The notes: generated by a model from the letters alone, not told the origin. DNA of 64,000 bases from an uncultured Dehalococcoidia bacterium (GCA_951812285.1 OX638292.1:2751001-2815000); one strand, 5' to 3'; positions 16,328 to 24,711 are shown, counted from the stretch's first letter. Numbers and translations are program-made.

Positions 16328-16543
16328 GTGGGTGTGTTCGGGGCGAACGGCGGGGGGTGGGCGGCGCCGCGGTTCGGGCCGGACGCGGAGCTGACGCCGG
16401 TGTCGGCGTTCGACGTGCAGATGCGCGAGCGGGTGCGGGGGCTGGAGGAGGGGTTGAAGGAGGTGAAGGACCGGGTGAACGGGCTAATCTTCCTGGTGGT
16501 TGGGGCGGTTGTGGTGCAGGTGGTGTTGCGGTTTGTGGCGTGA
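16328..16543 (+). CDS. XhlA-like small coiled-coil/membrane protein
   Basis: The clear coding part ends with a short heptad region (MRERVRGLEEGLKEVKDRVN) and a single C-terminal membrane helix (GLIFLVVGAVVVQVVLRFVA). That layout is typical of phage XhlA/hemolysin-like and holin-associated proteins. The start is uncertain: GTG at 16328, 16334 or 16400 and ATG at 16421 are all in frame. The sequence before about 16350 overlaps an interspersed repeat, so a shorter product is possible. It lies in the terminase-like module. Confidence 0.5.
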   Translation: MGVFGANGGGWAAPRFGPDAELTPVSAFDVQMRERVRGLEEGLKEVKDRVNGLIFLVVGAVVVQVVLRFVA

Positions 16544-16574
16544 GCGGGGGGTGCCTTCGATAGGGGTAAGGCGA

Positions 16575-16925
16575 ACGGATGCCCCTGCCCCGCGCCCCTG
16601 GGTTCCCGCTTTCGCGGGAACGACGGGTGGGACGCGGGAATGACGCGGGAGTGGGTGGGGATGGCGGGAAGGCGGACGGCCCCACGCGTCCGCCCTTGCC
16701 CTGGGTTCCCGCTTTCGCGGGAACGACGGGTGGGGCGCGGGAATGACGGGTGGGGCGCGGGAATGACGCGGGAGGGGTGGGGATGGTGGCGGTGCCAAGA
16801 GGAGGTCGCGTTTGTCGGGGTTCCTGCCTGCGCAGGAACGACGCGGGAGGGGTGGGGATGGCGGGGGTGGTTGGTTGAGAGCATTCCCCTCGCCCCTGGA
16901 TACCGGCCTTCGCCGGTATGGAGAG
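16575..16925. repeat. Hairpin repeat cluster
   Basis: Repeats of the TTCCCGCTTTCGCGGGAA type lie near 16601 and 16705, a TTCCTGCCTGCGCAGGAA type near 16819 and an ATACCGGC/GCCGGTAT type near 16898. A degenerate CTTCGA...GGCGAACGG unit is near 16556. They separate the XhlA-like gene from the terminase-like gene. Confidence 0.8.
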
Positions 16926-16955
16926 TTGGGGTCTGAGGTGAGGAAGGGGGTTGGG

Positions 16956-18389
16956 GTGTCGGGGTTGCCGGTGTTGAGGCTGTACCAGTCGGAGATTGCG
17001 TGGGCCGTGTTCGAGAGCGCGCGGGACCGACGTGGGTTGACGTTCACTGTCGAGATTGCGCGGCAGGGGGGGAAGAACGAGATCAGCGCTCATGTGGGCG
17101 TGTGGCTGCTCTCGTGGCTCTCAGAGGGGGGCGGGAGTCTGGTGAAGGCGGCGCCGACGTTCAGCCCGCAGGCGCTGGTGAGCCTCCGGCGGCTGCGGGA
17201 GCGGCTGAAGGATGCCCGTCTGCCGCTGGGGTGGCGGATGGAGGACGGGAACATCGTGCGGGTGGGTCGGGCGCAGCAGACGTTCTTGAGCGCGGAGCCC
17301 TCGGCGAACGTGGTGGGGGCGACGGCGGACGTGCTGCTGGAGATGGACGAGGCGCAGGACGTGGACGCGGAGAAGTTCTTCAAGGAGTTCCGGCCGATGG
17401 GGGCGACGGGCAATGCGACGACGGCGCTGTACGGCACGCCGTGGGACGGGGCGACGCTGCTGGAATCGATCGCGGCGGAGAACGTCGAGATGGAGCGGCG
17501 GGACGGGATCCGGCGGCACTTCGCGTTCGACTGGGAGGCGGTGGCGGCGGTCGACCCGCTGTACCGGGCGTACGTGGAGGGGGAGCGGCAGCGGCTGGGC
17601 GACGAGCACCCGCTGTTCCGGACGCAGTACCGGCTGCTGCCGATCGCGGCGGGGGAGGGGATGTTCAGCCGCTCGCAGCTGGCGCGGCTGGAGGGCTCGC
17701 ACGGGCGGCTGCGGGGGCCCCGGCCGGGGTACGCGTACGTGGCGGGCGTCGACGTGGCGGGGGAGCCGTGGGGGGACCCCCTGCGATTTCCCTCAGGACA
17801 GGCTTCGACGGGGCTCAGGGTGAACGGGGAGCGCGTGCCGGCGGAGCGGGGCGGGCGGGACTCGACGGTGGTGACGATAGGCGAGGTTGACTATGGGTCG
17901 CGGGCCGACGCGCCGGTCGTGCGGGTGGTCGAGCACTACCGGTGGACGGGGGAGCCGCACCACGCGCTGACGGGGTCGCTGGTGGACCTGCTGCAGCGGC
18001 GGTGGCGGTGGCGGTGTCGGCGGGTGGTGGTGGACGCGACGGGGCTTGGGACGGGGATCGCGAGCGGGCTCGTGCGGGCGATGGGCGGGGCGGTCGAGCC
18101 GTTCGTGTTCACGTCGGGGAGCAAGTCGACGCTGGGGTTCGAGCTGCTGGCGGCGGTGAACTCGGGTCGGCTGAGCGCGTACGCGGGGGACGGGTCGGCG
18201 GAGCACGTGGAGTTCCGGCGGGAGATGGAGCTGGCGCAGGCGCGGTACCGGGTGAACCAGACGATGGACTTCTTTGTGGAGGCGTCGCGGGGGCACGACG
18301 ACTACCTGATGAGCCTGGCGCTGGCGGTGCGGGCGGCGGGGAGCGCGCCGCGGTCGGCTCGAGGGCGGGTGGCGAACGACGAGGGCTAG
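16956..18389 (+). CDS. Phage large-terminase-like ATPase/nuclease
   Basis: This 477-residue protein resembles the large subunit of phage DNA packaging terminases. The N-terminal motor has a Walker A variant EIARQGGKNE (about residue 32) and Walker B LLEMDEAQDV. The C-terminal RNase H-like nuclease has the acidic strands YVAGVDVAGE, VVVDATGLGTG and GHDDYLMSLALA. The start chosen is GTG 16956, six bases after AGGAAGGGGG; upstream in-frame sequence is repeat-derived. Between the first acidic strand and the next (RDSTVVTIGEVD) lies an extra ~14-residue segment encoded by an interspersed repeat (17789-17829). No portal, capsid or tail genes are nearby, so the module is either a remnant or a domesticated system. 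Confidence 0.8.
   Translation: MSGLPVLRLYQSEIAWAVFESARDRRGLTFTVEIARQGGKNEISAHVGVWLLSWLSEGGGSLVKAAPTFSPQALVSLRRLRERLKDARLPLGWRMEDGNIVRVGRAQQTFLSAEPSANVVGATADVLLEMDEAQDVDAEKFFKEFRPMGATGNATTALYGTPWDGATLLESIAAENVEMERRDGIRRHFAFDWEAVAAVDPLYRAYVEGERQRLGDEHPLFRTQYRLLPIAAGEGMFSRSQLARLEGSHGRLRGPRPGYAYVAGVDVAGEPWGDPLRFPSGQASTGLRVNGERVPAERGGRDSTVVTIGEVDYGSRADAPVVRVVEHYRWTGEPHHALTGSLVDLLQRRWRWRCRRVVVDATGLGTGIASGLVRAMGGAVEPFVFTSGSKSTLGFELLAAVNSGRLSAYAGDGSAEHVEFRREMELAQARYRVNQTMDFFVEASRGHDDYLMSLALAVRAAGSAPRSARGRVANDEG
17789..17829. repeat. Interspersed repeat inside the terminase-like coding sequence
   Basis: The bases from TTTCCCTCAGGACAGG through GCTTCGACGGGGCTCAGG to GTGAACGG are a copy of the CTTCGAC-GGCTCAGGGCGAACGG repeat found in intergenic DNA at 7542, 11938, 16305 and 22528 and inside the actE start at 40346. 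The reading frame passes through it and encodes FPSGQASTGLRVNGE. Confidence 0.75.
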
Positions 18390-18435
18390 CGCGCGGGGAG
18401 GCCGCGACGGAGAGCGTGTGAGGAAGGGGAGCGCC

Positions 18436-18738
18436 GTGGGACGAAAGCGAAGAGAGCTGCGACCGGAGGTCCTGCCCGAGAGCTACCAGTACCGGGACGA
18501 CGGGTGCGAGGTGTCGCAGTCGTGCCTGCGGTGCCCGCTGGCGGTGTGCAAGTACGATGACCCGGACTGGCGGCGGCGTGGGAAGCGGGACCGGCGGGAC
18601 GGGGAGATCCTGGAGGCGCGTCGTCGGGAGCGGCTGTCGGCGACGGCGCTGGCGCGGCGATTCGGGGTGAGCGAGCGGACGGTGTGGCGTGCGGTGGCGC
18701 GGGGGCGGGCGCAGCCGCCGCGCAAGCGGGCGGCGTAG
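18436..18738 (+). CDS. Cys-motif plus helix-turn-helix protein
   Basis: This 100-residue basic protein starts at GTG 18436, six bases after AGGAAGGGGAG. The centre has closely spaced Cys residues (CEVSQSCLRCPLAVCKYDDP) that could bind zinc or an Fe-S cluster. The C-terminus carries a helix-turn-helix (SATALARRFGVSERTVWRAV) followed by a basic tail. DNA binding is likely. It follows the terminase-like gene by 46 bases and is probably part of the same unit. A fragment of a homologous helix-turn-helix is at 7590-7703. Confidence 0.7.
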   Translation: MGRKRRELRPEVLPESYQYRDDGCEVSQSCLRCPLAVCKYDDPDWRRRGKRDRRDGEILEARRRERLSATALARRFGVSERTVWRAVARGRAQPPRKRAA

Positions 18739-18783
18739 TGGGGGGGGGTCTCGAGTTTCTTGCCTCTGGGTGAGAGTACTTGC

Positions 18784-19716
18784 TCAACGACGGATGGTGT
18801 CAGCTATGGCTTGCATGCTCTTTGAAGCAACCCAGGTCCCACTGTGCCAAAGAAGCAAAGCAAAGAACAGGGCAGCAATCACCGTGGCAACAAAGCCAAC
18901 CACAGTTAAGCAAACCAACAACCAAAGTGCGCCGACGTATTCCGCCGTGCCGGAAATCCAATTGGCCGCCAAGACGGACCCAAGGATAGTGATTACTAAC
19001 AGAGCAGCAACTACCCAGCCGCGGTCTCTGATGGTGTGACCGTGGAGCAGCTTCCCGCCCAAAGTCACAAGCCCCCACAGGGCGACTCCCAGAATTGCAA
19101 ATGCCGTGACAAACTCGGCAAAGAATGGGGCGCTATAGAGTCGGTTCTGCACCACAAACCATGCAATCACGCCCATACCTGCAAAGAGCGTGATGTAGGC
19201 CGAGACCTTGAGGGTCTTTTCCACCCAAGGAACTTTGGACTTAGAGTGGAGCCAACCTATGACAGGAACGCACGCGTTAAGGAACACCAATTCCAACCAA
19301 CCCATTTCATCTTGGGAAGTTAGGAAAGAGATGTTCAGAATGAGTAGGCACGCCAGTGTCACAATGACCATGTGGTGAGGCTTGCCTCGCGAAATGGCAG
19401 AGTTGCTCCGGTCCAGATAGTAAGCGAGTGTCCGGGGAGCGTACGGCAATGCAAGAGCGAGGTGATCTTTGAGACCCTTGATCCCTCGAAAGATCAAGTG
19501 AACCGCGATACTGGGCGGCGAGTGGCCTTCTTCTCGATAGTGGGTGATCTGCTCATACATGTCGGAATGGACTTCTGCGCGGTGGCTGTCGCGTACCTCT
19601 TTAGGCATGACTAAGCTTAGCAGCCAAGTCCCTGCAGTGATGAGGAATCGCGCCACACTGAGAGCGAATGCATGGAGTAGTTCTGTAGCTAGGATTGCTA
19701 GGAGGATGTTCATCAT
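18784..19716 (-). CDS. Multi-pass membrane protein of a PadR operon
   Basis: This 310-residue protein starts at ATG 19716, whose ATGA overlaps the PadR stop, so the two genes are translationally coupled. After one hydrophobic segment (about 5-35) there is a soluble part (VRDSHRAEVHSDMYEQITHY, then IAVHLIFRGIKGL) resembling the permease-prefix/HAAS-type cytoplasmic domain that commonly accompanies PadR regulators. About six further membrane helices follow (residues about 110-300). Function is unknown; sensing or export is typical of such pairs. The region is clearly less GC-rich than its surroundings, suggesting transfer. The frame continues upstream over padR, but that extension is not used. 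Confidence 0.75.
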   Translation of the reverse strand: MMNILLAILATELLHAFALSVARFLITAGTWLLSLVMPKEVRDSHRAEVHSDMYEQITHYREEGHSPPSIAVHLIFRGIKGLKDHLALALPYAPRTLAYYLDRSNSAISRGKPHHMVIVTLACLLILNISFLTSQDEMGWLELVFLNACVPVIGWLHSKSKVPWVEKTLKVSAYITLFAGMGVIAWFVVQNRLYSAPFFAEFVTAFAILGVALWGLVTLGGKLLHGHTIRDRGWVVAALLVITILGSVLAANWISGTAEYVGALWLLVCLTVVGFVATVIAALFFALLLWHSGTWVASKSMQAIADTIRR

Positions 19717-20063
19717 GCTTCTGCCTGCAATCGGAAGCCTCGCGGCTGCCTGGCGGTGTCGGGCTCTGTCAAACTTGGTAGTGGACGTCCTGTAAACCTG
19801 TATAGCTTTCGTGGCGGTCTCTGCTGCTCTAAAGCGAGGGCAGGGTCTTCCCAACTGCTCTCCAAGAATCCTTGCTGTTCGAGTCGACCGAGCGCTCGAT
19901 ATAGTGTTCCGTGTCCGGTGAGCAATCGGGCTTTACTGCCGTTCGCAATCTCTTTGGCAAGAAGAAAGCCATAGCAATGCTCAACTCCCTTTGCTTGAAG
20001 GTTAATCATAGCGGTCAAAATGGACCGCTCTAACGGGATTAGGGTATCAGGCTTTCTTCTCAT
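19713..20063 (-). CDS. PadR family transcriptional regulator
   Basis: This 116-residue protein starts at ATG 20063 and has a winged-helix PadR-like N-terminal domain (ERSILTAMINLQAKGVEHCY, then the recognition and wing parts GHGTLYRALGRLEQQGFLES). PadR proteins usually repress their own operon together with a membrane or transport gene, as the 4-base overlap with the next gene suggests. The promoter just upstream is an exact consensus whose spacer is filled by a palindrome, so autorepression is the obvious model. An upstream in-frame start exists but would place the promoter inside the gene. The effector is unknown. Confidence 0.85.
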   Translation of the reverse strand: MRRKPDTLIPLERSILTAMINLQAKGVEHCYGFLLAKEIANGSKARLLTGHGTLYRALGRLEQQGFLESSWEDPALALEQQRPPRKLYRFTGRPLPSLTEPDTARQPRGFRLQAEA

Positions 20064-20069
20064 GGGTGA

Positions 20070-20098
20070 ATTATAAGCAGATATCTGCTTGATGTCAA
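20070..20098 (-). promoter_or_regulatory. Consensus promoter with operator palindrome for padR
   Basis: On the minus strand, TTGACA (20093-20098) and TATAAT (20070-20075) are both perfect consensus and 17 bases apart. The spacer is occupied by the perfect 16-base palindrome AAGCAGATATCTGCTT (20075-20090), which overlaps the first base of the -10. The expected transcript start is at or within a base of the ATG at 20063, so the mRNA should be leaderless. PadR dimer binding here would block RNA polymerase directly. Confidence 0.85.
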
Positions 20099-20194
20099 AC
20101 CGCAACTCCGGAATCCCCTCTAAGGCAACGTCCAAGGTGGCTGCATGGTGTTCCCTTTACTTGTACCGGTGCCTAAGCCGTTAGTGGAACTCTT

Positions 20195-20300
20195 TGACTG
20201 ACTCGGGGCGAACGGCCCCCTCGCCGCCCCTGGATCCCGGCCTCCGCCGGGATGACGGTAGAGGAGGGGCAGGTTCCCAATGTCGCGGGAATGACGGGAG
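20195..20300. repeat. Hairpin repeats and GGGCGAACGG unit
   Basis: A GACTCGGGGCGAACGG unit lies near 20200, followed by an ATCCCGGCCTCCGCCGGGAT hairpin near 20229 and a degenerate TTCCCAATGTCGCGGGAATG unit near 20272. No gene is visible between 20136 and 20444. Confidence 0.75.
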
Positions 20301-20444
20301 GGGGCGTGGGGGTGCGCGATTTTATAGAAGCCCGAAAGTGCTATTGACTGCCCTTGCTCCTCTCCTCTAGTGTGCCGACATTCTGTTGTGACCCGGGCCT
20401 GGCGGCTCACTGGGTGGGTTGCGTGACAGAGAGGGAGGGCTTTC

Positions 20445-21139
20445 TTGGCGTTTGAATCTGATTCTCTTCGCAGGACGGCGCTGGTTTTGGTGACCGTCGG
20501 GTTGGTGTGGAACCTGGTGGAGGCGGTGGTTGCGCTGTGGGCGGGGCTGTGGCGGGGAGCGTCGCGATGCTGGCGTTCGGGCTGGACAGCATCGTCGAGT
20601 TCCTGGCGGGCGGGGTGCTGGTATGGCGGCTGAAGACGCGGCTGGACGAGTCGTCGGCGGAGGCGGCGGAGCGGCGGGCGCAACGGCTGCTGGGGCTCAG
20701 CTTCTTCCTGCTGGCGGGGTACATCGTGCTGCACTCGGGGGCCAACCTTGTCGGGTGGCTGTCGGAGCCGCAGCCGAGCCTGGTGGGGATCGCGATCGTC
20801 GTCGCGAGCGCGGTCGTGATGTCGGCGTTGTACGTGGCGAAGATGCGCATCGCGGCGCGGATGCAGTCGCGGTCGCTGCGGGCGGAGGCGATGGAGAGCC
20901 TGTTCTGCGACCTGCAGGACTTGACGATCCTGGTGGGACTGGCGCTCAACAGCCTGTTCGCGTGGTGGTGGGCCGACCCGGTTGCGGCCCTGTTCCTGGT
21001 GCCCTTCTTCCTCAAGGAGGGCAGGGAGAATCTTTCTGGACACGACGATGAGGATGAGGACCATGGGCCTCGCGTTTGCTTCTGCCTCAGCTGTTTCTTG
21101 GGCATGCGCGCGTGCCGGACGGCGTGTTGCGCGGCGTAG
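20445..21139 (+). pseudogene. Cation-efflux-like transporter broken by a frameshift
   Basis: The first part (RRTALVLVTVGLVWNLVEAVVALWAGL) is read in one frame from ATG 20445. The continuation (AGSVAMLAFGLDSIVEFLAG, then VLVWRLKTRLDESS) is in another frame, ending at 21139. Together they look like a cation diffusion facilitator-type membrane protein, including FALNSLFAWWWADPVAA-like helices and the Cys-rich tail VCFCLSCFLGMRACRTACC. The shift falls near 20550 in a G-rich stretch (GTGGCGGGGAGC). A real mutation and a sequencing error are equally compatible with the sequence. Confidence 0.7.
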
Positions 21140-21515
21140 GTGTCGCGGGAACGACGGGGTGGGGGCTTCGATGAGCTCTGGGCGGACGGCCCCTCCCCTC
21201 CCCTGGATCCCGGCTTCCGCCGGGATGGATGTTGTGGGGCGGGCTCAGGGCGAACGGCCCCTCTGACTGCCATTGATACCTTGGCGTCTCGGTGCGCGAG
21301 GTGGCCCCGCCCCTGGATCCCGGCTTCCGCCGGGATGGAGGTTGTGGGGGGTCTGCCCTCGCTGAGGACATGGCTACCAGATTGGGACGGGGGTAGGGGC
21401 GCTGGGGGCTCCCCCATCCCCGTATCGCGTACGGGGCAGGCTCTAACCTTCCCCCCAAGGGGGAAGGGACAACCACCTCCCCCCTGGATCCCGGCTTCCG
21501 CCGGGATGGAGGTTG
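21140..21515. repeat. Hairpin repeat cluster
   Basis: ATCCCGGC/GCCGGGAT hairpins lie near 21206, 21313 and 21488, the composite CCCCGTA/TACGGGG plus C/G-run unit at 21409-21470, and GCTCAGGGCGAACGG units near 21175 and 21242. A 22-base segment at about 21369-21390 repeats exactly the 3' end of the peptidase E gene (about 21555-21576). No gene is visible. Confidence 0.8.
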
Positions 21516-21557
21516 CGGGGGTGGGTGGCGCGCGGCCTGACTGCGCCGAGGGTTTGG

Positions 21558-22259
21558 CTACCAGATTGGGACGGGGTCCAGGGAGGTCTCCACTACCTGG
21601 CCGTCCTGCAATTCCACTCGGTAGGCGTTGGCGCCTTCCCTGCCGCTGACCGCACGGTGCGGCTGTGTGCCGACGAAGTGGATGGCGGCGCCGTCGTCGA
21701 CGGCGTAGCCGGGCGGGAAGCCCTCGGCGATGAGGCGGTGGTAGAGGGGCCGGCGCTGGTCCTCGGCGTTGTAGTGGGGGCAGTGGGAGTAGGGGAGGAG
21801 GCCGAGGCCGTCGCGGAGCGGGTGGAGCTGGTTCTTGTCGTAGGAGTCGGTGGTGCCGCACTCGAACCAGCAGAGGGAGCCCGCGCTGCCGCCGCAGAGG
21901 ACGACGCCGGCCTCACAGGCGTCGCGCAGTGCGGCGTCGACGCCGTGGACGCGCCAGATGGCCAGCATGTTCGCCGTGTTGCCTCCCAGGACGAAGATGA
22001 CGTCCTGGCCGACGAGGAATTCGCGGATGTCGCGCACCGTGCGGTTGAACAGCTCGAGGTGCGTGGGCTCGCAGACGCCGGGATGGAAGATGCCGTAGTA
22101 GCGCACGATGTCGGCGGGGGAGTCGCCGGTGGCTGTCGGGATGCAGCACACGCGGGGACGGGGCTTGTCGACGAGGGAGAGGACGTAGCTGGAGAGTTGG
22201 TCCATGGCGGCTCCGGCGGTCCTGACGGCTCCGAACGTGACGATTTGTTGTTCTGCCAT
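21558..22259 (-). CDS. Peptidase E-like serine peptidase (family S51)
   Basis: This 233-residue cytosolic protein has the S51 fold signature: a Gly-rich VLGGNTANML loop (about 90-99) and the nucleophile elbow VLCGGSAGSLCWF with Ser125, followed by YSHCPHYN (His159/His162). Peptidase E enzymes cleave Asp-X dipeptides; cyanophycinase-like relatives share the fold. The length fits the family (about 230). A 22-base stretch of its 3' end is duplicated 187 bases downstream in repeat DNA. There is no operon partner. Substrate specificity is inferred only from the family. Confidence 0.85.
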   Translation of the reverse strand: MAEQQIVTFGAVRTAGAAMDQLSSYVLSLVDKPRPRVCCIPTATGDSPADIVRYYGIFHPGVCEPTHLELFNRTVRDIREFLVGQDVIFVLGGNTANMLAIWRVHGVDAALRDACEAGVVLCGGSAGSLCWFECGTTDSYDKNQLHPLRDGLGLLPYSHCPHYNAEDQRRPLYHRLIAEGFPPGYAVDDGAAIHFVGTQPHRAVSGREGANAYRVELQDGQVVETSLDPVPIW

Positions 22260-22379
22260 GTTCTCTTCTCCCGGGTGGCGCTTCGGGTGTCGTGCGCGTG
22301 AGGGGAGCGTACCACATCGTGGCGCGGGGGATGAGGGCTGGGCGTGCGGGCGGGTTGGGTTTAATGGCGGGGTAGGACT

Positions 22380-22597
22380 TCGCCGAGGTCCCCCGCCCCT
22401 GGATCCCGGCCTCCGCCGGGATGGAGATTGCAGAGAGGCTGGCGGAACGGGTGGGGTTGGGTTTGTCGGGGTTCCTGCCTTCGCAGGAACGACTGGGTGG
22501 GGCGCCGCCGTATCGGGTAGGGGGCAGGCCCTTCGACAGGCTCAGGGCGAACGGCCCCTCCCCGCCCCTGGATCCCGGCCTCCGCCGGGATGGAGAC
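22380..22597. repeat. Hairpin repeat cluster between peptidase E and glmS
   Basis: ATCCCGGCCTCCGCCGGGAT hairpins lie near 22401 and 22569, a TTCCTGCCTTCGCAGGAA hairpin near 22473, and the unit CTTCGACAGGCTCAGGGCGAACGG at 22533-22556. The second hairpin lies only about 15 bases after the glmS stop and could act in transcript end formation. Confidence 0.8.
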
Positions 22598-22603
22598 GGC
22601 CTC

Positions 22604-24415
22604 CTAGTGGACGGTGACGCTTTTGGCGAGGTTGCGGGGGCGGTCTATGGGGCAGCCTTTGGCGAGGGCGCAGTAGTAGGCCATGAGCTGGAGGGCGACG
22701 GCGCCGACGACGGGCGTGAACATCGGCTCCGTGGGCGGCAGGCAGACGACGGACTGGGCGATGCTCTGGAGCTCGGCGTTGTCGCAGTCGGTGAGGGCGA
22801 TGATGGGGGCGCCGCGGGAGTGGACCTCCTCGACGGCGACGAGCATGCGGTCGTAGGTGTCGTCGCGGGGCATGATGGCGATGACGGGGGTGTCGGGGCC
22901 GAGGAGGGCGAAGGGGCCGTGCTTGAGCTCGCCGGACGCGTAGCCCTCGGCGTGGAGGTAGGCGACCTCCTTGAACTTGAGCGCGCCCTCGAGGGCGGTG
23001 GGGTAGTTGATGCCCTTGCCGATGATGAAGGCGTGCTCGGCGGCGGCGAGGCGCGTGCCGAGCTGCTCGAGCTGCGGTGACATGGCGAGGGCCTGCTGGA
23101 CGGCCTCGGGGAGCTTGCGCAGGGCGGCGGCGAGCTTACGGCGCGGGCGCTCGGCGGGCGGGTAGAGGGCGAGGCCGAGCAGGTAGAGGCCGGCGAGCTG
23201 CGCGAGGTAGGTCTTCGATGACGCGACGCTGATCTCCTGGCCCGCGCGGAGGTGGTGGGTGGCGTGGGCCGTGCGGGTGATGCTGCTCTCCGGCACGTTG
23301 GTGAGGGCGAGGGTGAAGTGGCCGGCGCGGCGGGCGTCGCGGGCGGCGTCGACGGTGTCGGCGGTCTCGCCGGACTGGGAGACGAGGACGCTCCACGCGC
23401 CGGGGCCGCGCCGCTTCGGGCGGACGGCCTCGGAGGCCTCGAGGGCCTGCACGCGGGTGTCGGTGAGAGAGGCGAAGAAGGTCTCGCCGACCATGGCGGC
23501 GTGGGAGGCGGAGCCGCAGCCGAGGAAGAATAACTCCTCCGGCATGGTGCGGCGGTCAAGTTTCAGGTCGAGGGTGACGCGGCCGTCGGTGGTGATGCGG
23601 CCGGCGAGGGTGTCGCGCAGGACGCGGGGCTGCTCGTGGATCTCCTTGAGCAGGAAGTGCGCGTAGCCGCCCTTGTCGACGTCCTCGGGGCCCCAGTTGA
23701 CGTGGTGGACGCGGCGGCGGACGAGCTCGCCGCGGTGGCGGATCTCGACGTTGGCGGCGGTGACGGTGGCGATGTCGCCGTCCTCGAGGTGGAGGAAGCC
23801 GTGGGCGCGGTCGAGGACGGCGGGGACGTCGGAGCCGACCATGTTCTCGCCGTGGCCGAGGCCGATGATGATGGGGCTGCCGCGGCGGGCGACGGTGATG
23901 GCGTCCGAGCCCTCGAAGAGGACGGCGATGGCGTAGGGGCCGTGGACGCGGGCGAGGGCCTCGGCGACGCCGTCGGGTGAGCCGCCAGACTCCTCGAGCA
24001 GGTGGGCGATGACCTCGGTGTCGGTCTCGGAACGGAAGCGGTGGCCACGGGCGCGGAGCTCCTCGCGCAGGGGGTAGTGGTTCTCGACGCTGCCGTTGTG
24101 GACGACGGCGACGCGGCCGGTGCAGTCGAGGTGGGGGTGGGCGTTGAGCTTCGAGGGTGAGCCGACGGTGGCCCAGCGGGTGTGGCCGATGCCGAGGGAG
24201 CCGGGGACGGCCGCTGCGCCACTCGCGGCGCCGTTGGCGTCCTCGATGGCGGCGCGGAGGTCGTCGACGTAGCCGACGGCCTTGGCGGTTTCAATGCGCC
24301 CGTTGAGGATGGCGACGCCGCAGGAGTCGTAGCCGCGGTACTCGACGCGGTGGAGCGCGTTCAGCAGGACGGGCAGCGCGTCAGCCGGCCCGACGTACCC
24401 CGCGATTCCGCACAC
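22604..24415 (-). CDS. glmS: Glutamine--fructose-6-phosphate aminotransferase
   Basis: This 603-residue cytosolic enzyme makes glucosamine-6-phosphate from fructose-6-phosphate and glutamine, the first step toward UDP-GlcNAc for cell wall and glycan synthesis. The start must be GTG 24415, because it places the catalytic Cys at position 2 (CGIAGYVG), exposed after Met removal. AGGAGA lies five bases upstream. A longer in-frame start exists but would bury the Cys. The glutaminase domain has YRGYDSCGVAI, TRWATVG and HNGSVENH. Two SIS sugar-isomerase domains follow (FFLGCGSASHAAMVG, SQSGETADT, SSKTYLAQLAG, ELKHGP). The C-terminus RNLAKSVTVH matches the family. It is monocistronic. Confidence 0.95.
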   Translation of the reverse strand: MCGIAGYVGPADALPVLLNALHRVEYRGYDSCGVAILNGRIETAKAVGYVDDLRAAIEDANGAASGAAAVPGSLGIGHTRWATVGSPSKLNAHPHLDCTGRVAVVHNGSVENHYPLREELRARGHRFRSETDTEVIAHLLEESGGSPDGVAEALARVHGPYAIAVLFEGSDAITVARRGSPIIIGLGHGENMVGSDVPAVLDRAHGFLHLEDGDIATVTAANVEIRHRGELVRRRVHHVNWGPEDVDKGGYAHFLLKEIHEQPRVLRDTLAGRITTDGRVTLDLKLDRRTMPEELFFLGCGSASHAAMVGETFFASLTDTRVQALEASEAVRPKRRGPGAWSVLVSQSGETADTVDAARDARRAGHFTLALTNVPESSITRTAHATHHLRAGQEISVASSKTYLAQLAGLYLLGLALYPPAERPRRKLAAALRKLPEAVQQALAMSPQLEQLGTRLAAAEHAFIIGKGINYPTALEGALKFKEVAYLHAEGYASGELKHGPFALLGPDTPVIAIMPRDDTYDRMLVAVEEVHSRGAPIIALTDCDNAELQSIAQSVVCLPPTEPMFTPVVGAVALQLMAYYCALAKGCPIDRPRNLAKSVTVH

Positions 24416-24711
24416 AGGCTTCTCCTTGGTGTCATTCACCACTCCGCGCATGGTGCAGGGGCGTGGAGTATGGCGGGAGTGGATAGGAGACCAGTGTACA
24501 CCGTGGGGCGCGGGGGCGGCGAGTGGGGCTCGTCAACGAGACGCTCGACTAGGGCTGCTTGTCCGTGCCGCATGGGGTTCACCGGAAACCTCGCACGCTC
24601 TATCCTTCCCCTACGATGCCGTCGATGGCGGTGCGGGCCGTCCCTCGACCGCGACAAGCGCGACGGAGCGCCGGATTTGGGATGCCCTGGACGGGCTGTA
24701 GGAGGACGACG

